In this document: in pieces, positions 7,355-10,182 of the stretch
How positions within the stretch are numbered: the first letter of the stretch is position 1
How the letters are laid out: each line of letters opens with the position of its first letter
Origin: an uncultured bacterium
Lineage (GTDB): Bacteria; Fidelibacterota; Marinisomatia; Marinisomatales; UBA1611
Assembly: GCA_938092125.1 (NCBI GenBank)
Contig: CALKMQ010000081.1
Coordinates: 1-10,182, forward strand
DNA: 10,182 nt
Direction: 5' to 3'
Program-made: the position numbers and the translations under genes
The notes under the pieces: model-generated
The model's input: the letters and a program-made list of their open reading frames with translations, nothing else
Database searches by the model: none
Told to the model about the DNA's origin: nothing

Positions 7355-8485
7355 TTATTGATTTATGTAAATATATTTTGTCCTGCCACCAATAGCTGTA
7401 AACAAAACATAGGCAGTACTATTTATATTTTCAGCAATAGTTTCAACTTTAATTTGGCCAAATTCATTCTCCCCAAAAAATAAAACATCCTCTCCAACGT
7501 TTGGAATAGTTTTTCCAAAATCAATCATTAGTTGATCCATACAAACTCTTCCTGCAATTTTATAGTTTGTACCTTTATAATTGACATATCCATCTTTATA
7601 CCAAGGACGTGGGAAACCATCTGCAAAACCAGTTTGAATAACTCCTATATTAGTCTCAGAAGTACTTTTATAAACACCACCATAACTAATATGCGTTCCT
7701 TTTTTTACTTTCCTAACATTTACTATACTACCATAAAAACTCATCACAGGTTTTATTCCAATATTATCTTTTACTTCATTTGAAGGCAAGGCACCGTACA
7801 ACAACATACCTACACGAACCATATTAAAATACGAATCTTTGATGTTGATAATAGCTCCGCTATTTGAACAGTGTATGTTTTTAAATTTTATTCCATATGC
7901 GTCGGCCCTTTCAACAACTTTCTTAAAATTATTTAACTGCCTGATGGCATAGGATAAATTCCCTTCATCTGCTGTTGCAAAATGCGTGTAAACGCCTTCA
8001 AGATATGGAACTATGTTTTTATTAAGATTACCATATATCATATTAGCATCTTTAAGATCAAATCCTAAACGAGTCATACCCGTATCAAATTTTAAATGAT
8101 ATCTAGGGCAAGCACCATTTAACAAAAAGTAAGAATTAATTTTATCTATATCTTCAATAGCAGAAATATTTAAAGTAATATTATTTTCATGCGCTAACTT
8201 AATATATTGTGATTGCATCCTCGAAAACACAAGTATGTCATTTTTTATATTGGCATCTCGAAGTTCAAGAGCTTCTTCAAATGAAAAAACCGCGAATTGA
8301 ACATTTTTTATATTTTCAATTGATTTAGCAATGTGCACTGCCCCGTGACCATAACCATTAGCTTTTATGACACAGAGAAGTTTTCTAACGCCGATTCGTT
8401 TCTTTATAGCTGACAAGTTTGAACGGCATATATCTAAATCAATATAAGCTTTTGGGCCAATTATTTTATTTTTTTTGATATTCAA
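7355..8485 (-). CDS. alr: Alanine racemase
   Basis: This PLP enzyme interconverts L- and D-alanine in the cytoplasm, supplying D-Ala for peptidoglycan. Length (376 residues) is normal. The PLP-binding lysine is in VIKANGYGHG (39-48, Lys41). HLKFDTGMTRLG (130-141) holds the usually carbamylated lysine (Lys132) and the nearby Arg139. NSGAI (208-212) and RVGMLLYG (224-231) are barrel blocks near the cofactor. ISYGG (266-270) supplies the second catalytic base, Tyr268, and GRVCMDQ (312-318) is the substrate-side motif. All key residues are intact, so the enzyme should be active. The first codon appears to be TTG 8485: there is no in-frame ATG before the conserved block beginning KAYIDLD. It is the first of three tightly packed genes (alr-trhO-gst) and may have its own promoter in the 66-base gap upstream. 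Confidence 0.96.
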   Translation of the reverse strand: MNIKKNKIIGPKAYIDLDICRSNLSAIKKRIGVRKLLCVIKANGYGHGAVHIAKSIENIKNVQFAVFSFEEALELRDANIKNDILVFSRMQSQYIKLAHENNITLNISAIEDIDKINSYFLLNGACPRYHLKFDTGMTRLGFDLKDANMIYGNLNKNIVPYLEGVYTHFATADEGNLSYAIRQLNNFKKVVERADAYGIKFKNIHCSNSGAIINIKDSYFNMVRVGMLLYGALPSNEVKDNIGIKPVMSFYGSIVNVRKVKKGTHISYGGVYKSTSETNIGVIQTGFADGFPRPWYKDGYVNYKGTNYKIAGRVCMDQLMIDFGKTIPNVGEDVLFFGENEFGQIKVETIAENINSTAYVLFTAIGGRTKYIYINQ

Positions 8486-8551
8486 GATAAATAGGATATA
8501 TAATTATATTTTCAAAAAATTAAAAACAATCCAAAAATTTAAAACGTAAAA
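8486..8551 (-). promoter_or_regulatory. Intergenic gap with a possible alr promoter
   Basis: These 66 very AT-rich bases separate the ABC permease stop from alr. On the minus strand a perfect TATAAT lies at 8508-8503, 17 nt before the TTG start, which would give a leader of only about 10 nt. The -35 is poor: TTGTTT with 15 nt spacing or TTGGAT with 20. In DNA this AT-rich TATAAT may be chance, and alr may simply be read through from the ABC genes. No terminator hairpin is visible. Confidence 0.3.
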
Positions 8552-9301
8552 TTATTGTCTAAGTTTATTTTTTATGAGAATTGAATTTATAAACATTAGT
8601 AAAAAACTCGAAAGGATTGGAATAAGGGTAAAACCCCAATTAATAAATCCACTAAACAAATAAGATTGCATTGATTTGATACACATTACCAAAGGCAGTA
8701 ACGATAAAACACTATTTATTGTCGTGGGAAAAAAATCAAGGCTAATAATCAGACTACTTCCGAAAAACATAAAAAACATAAAGCAAAATAAAGATATGAA
8801 TAGAGTAGATAACATATCCGAGATAATAGAAACAGCTATGAAAATATTTGCTAATAAAATTGTATAAATACAAAAATAAAGAATAAATCCAAATGTTTCA
8901 ATAATCCCAAAGGGGTAAGGAATAATTACTGAAAACAATATAACTGAAAAAAGTCCAAAAATTAAACTTTCAAAAAGAGAAACAATTGAAAAACTAAAAA
9001 TCAAATATTTTTTTGAATAAGGAGATAAAGACAAATAAGATAAAACTTTCTTATGAACTCTTAAATCAAACAAGTCTCTAAATATAGATGGTAAAATAGC
9101 AAACCCCGTAACTAAAAAAATCATGCTTGGATATATCCATATATCAAATGGTATATCATACAAACCGATTGAAGGTATCTTTCTTAATGCTAAATTTGTA
9201 AAAATAAAAACTGTCAATGGAAATAGGAATAAAATCACCAAGCTCGAAGTTAAATTATTACCTAGCAACCAAATCCTCCTTAACAAAAGTGCTTTTATCA
9301 A
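8552..9301 (-). CDS. ABC-2 type transporter permease
   Basis: This is an integral membrane protein of 249 residues with about six hydrophobic spans (near 20-40, 54-74, 100-120, 128-155, 160-182 and 216-240) and a short basic N-terminus. This is the size and layout of an ABC-2 export permease that works with a separate ATPase. A cytoplasmic loop with FRDLFDLRVHKKVLSYLSLS (74-93) lies between spans two and three, where such permeases contact the ATPase. There is no recognisable substrate signature. The start is TTG 9301, overlapping the ATPase stop as TTGA, with a near-perfect Shine-Dalgarno 7 nt upstream. The partner is clearly the overlapping upstream gene. The substrate (lipid, polysaccharide, drug or heme) cannot be decided. 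Confidence 0.82.
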   Translation of the reverse strand: MIKALLLRRIWLLGNNLTSSLVILFLFPLTVFIFTNLALRKIPSIGLYDIPFDIWIYPSMIFLVTGFAILPSIFRDLFDLRVHKKVLSYLSLSPYSKKYLIFSFSIVSLFESLIFGLFSVILFSVIIPYPFGIIETFGFILYFCIYTILLANIFIAVSIISDMLSTLFISLFCFMFFMFFGSSLIISLDFFPTTINSVLSLLPLVMCIKSMQSYLFSGFINWGFTLIPILSSFLLMFINSILIKNKLRQ

Positions 9302-10182
9302 TCTAGGCCACCTCCTGCAAATTCAGAATCCATCAAATCTACTAAACCTAATTTCTTAACATTTAAATCAATCATATAATTTTCTGATGCTTTTCTAACA
9401 ATATCAAAAAATACATTTCTCTCTCTTCCATAAAAGTGAAATATATTATTAATTCTGCTTGGTGATACTACCGTTGTAATATTACTGAGTGTATTATAGA
9501 GGTCATCACTCAAATTTTCAAACTCAATCTGAAACTGATGGTAATCAAGAGTGCTTTCTAATAATTTATCTAAATTCCCATCCATTATTATTCTTCCATC
9601 TCGAAAAACTAATATTCGATCATGAGCCTGTTCAACTTCTGGTAATGAATTACTCACATAAATTATAGATTTTTCACCTTTAATTTTTTTTAATAAATCC
9701 CAAGTAAGTCTTGATGAGGGTGCGTCCATAAAACCTGTAGGTTCATCCAATACTAATATTTCCGGATTATGGATTAGAGCTCTTACTAACATCACTCTTT
9801 TCTGAATTCCATAAGATACAGATGACGACATCTGGTCTAAAAATTCGTCAATTGCTAATGTCTTTGAAAAAGACTTAAGTCTTTTATTGTAATCTCTACT
9901 ATTAACATTATATAATAATGATGAAAATTTTATGTTTTGCTCAATGGTCAACCATGGATCTAAATCTGTTTCATGCGGAACGAAACCGACCAGTTTTCGG
10001 GTCTTATTTTTCCTTTTTTGCATATCTAATCCGTGAATAAATATGCTTCCATAATCTGGCTTTTCCATACCTGATAACAGTTTAAGAAGCGTTGTTTTAC
10101 CTGTATCATTTGCACCAACTATTGCAACTAATGACCCTCTTTCGACTCCGAATGTTAATCCAGCAACAATGGTTTTATCATC
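9298..10182 (-). CDS. ABC transporter ATP-binding protein (exporter type), N-terminus cut off by window edge
   Basis: The frame stays open past the first internal ATG (10068) to the right edge, adding 38 residues that include the Walker A motif GANDTGKT (fragment residues 23-30). Only the very start of the gene is missing. Walker B with the catalytic Glu is ILVLDEP, followed by TGFMDAPSSR with the D-loop Asp. Other switch positions deviate: the Q-loop Gln position is His (VGFVPHETD), the signature reads VSYGIQKR rather than LSGGQ-like, and the H-loop His is replaced by Asn (IIYVSNSLPEVEQ). An additional domain of roughly 80 residues follows the nucleotide-binding core and ends AGGGLD, common in ATPases paired with ABC-2 permeases. 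It powers the permease encoded downstream, with which it overlaps by 4 nt (TTGA). Catalysis may be slower than usual, but ATP binding looks intact. Confidence 0.88.
   Translation of the reverse strand, partial: DDKTIVAGLTFGVERGSLVAIVGANDTGKTTLLKLLSGMEKPDYGSIFIHGLDMQKRKNKTRKLVGFVPHETDLDPWLTIEQNIKFSSLLYNVNSRDYNKRLKSFSKTLAIDEFLDQMSSSVSYGIQKRVMLVRALIHNPEILVLDEPTGFMDAPSSRLTWDLLKKIKGEKSIIYVSNSLPEVEQAHDRILVFRDGRIIMDGNLDKLLESTLDYHQFQIEFENLSDDLYNTLSNITTVVSPSRINNIFHFYGRERNVFFDIVRKASENYMIDLNVKKLGLVDLMDSEFAGGGLD
9309..9316 (-). promoter_or_regulatory. Strong Shine-Dalgarno sequence for the ABC permease TTG start
   Basis: The minus strand reads AGGAGGTG, 7 nt before the TTG at 9301 and inside the end of the ATPase gene (its Gly-Gly codons). 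The match to the 16S rRNA 3' end decides the TTG start and shows the organism uses Shine-Dalgarno initiation at least here. No other minus-strand gene in the window has a comparable site. Confidence 0.85.

Noticed and set aside
8676..8867. Open frames opposite the ABC permease, alr and DASS genes (for example 8676-8867 +, 7532-7783 +, 9123-9359 +, 4140-4367 -)
   Set aside because: They lie antisense within clearly coding genes, encode no recognisable domain and have no plausible initiation context, so they are shadow frames.
1..10182. Search for CRISPR repeats, tRNA/rRNA genes, transposase genes, toxin-antitoxin or defence modules
   Set aside because: No spaced direct repeats, cloverleaf-like sequence, integrase/transposase motifs or small paired genes of that kind were seen; apart from the small protein at 5350-5679, the genes match known transport or housekeeping families or classes.

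Overview
The window is compact, strongly AT-rich bacterial DNA with gaps of a few bases or short overlaps between most genes. It holds nine protein genes, two of them cut by the window edges, and no RNA gene, insertion sequence, prophage or CRISPR array that I can see. The sodium:solute symporter next to a NamZ-type (DUF1343) exo-muramidase, and secreted proteins whose signal peptides end in a Gln (CLGQ, TAQ), are typical of Bacteroidota and relatives (FCB group). The tRNA hydroxylase TrhO and the CPY-type glutathione S-transferase-like protein resemble gammaproteobacterial proteins, and one junction carries a perfect AGGAGGT Shine-Dalgarno sequence, which is uncommon in Bacteroidota. A low-GC marine lineage such as Marinimicrobia (SAR406) would fit, but this is a guess from style.

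Layout, left to right. Positions 1-3711 (minus strand, read right to left): an SSS-family Na+/solute symporter, then secreted NamZ, then a secreted protein that looks like an outer-membrane beta-barrel and runs off the left edge. The genes overlap by about 4 nt, so they probably form one operon that releases, takes up or recycles N-acetylmuramic acid or muropeptides. Positions 3712-3798 are a short divergent promoter gap. Positions 3799-5679 (plus strand): an SLC13/DASS-like anion permease lacking both SNT sodium/substrate signatures, followed 3 nt later by a 109-residue single-span membrane protein with a charged tail. Positions 5682-10182 (minus strand): an ABC-2 exporter (ATPase cut by the right edge, then permease), alanine racemase (alr), tRNA U34 hydroxylase (trhO) and a GST-like protein; the last three are a tight run with gaps of 3 and 11 nt.

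The most unusual feature is start-codon use. Four genes (OMP, gst, alr, ABC permease) appear to begin with TTG. Two of those starts sit in TTGA start/stop overlaps. The signal-peptide coding part of namZ has no ATG, GTG or TTG at all, only an ATA (or ATC) in an analogous ATAA overlap. Other points of interest are the altered DASS signatures and an ABC ATPase with unusual Q-loop, signature and H-loop residues. I did not find a clearly novel defence or mobile system here.
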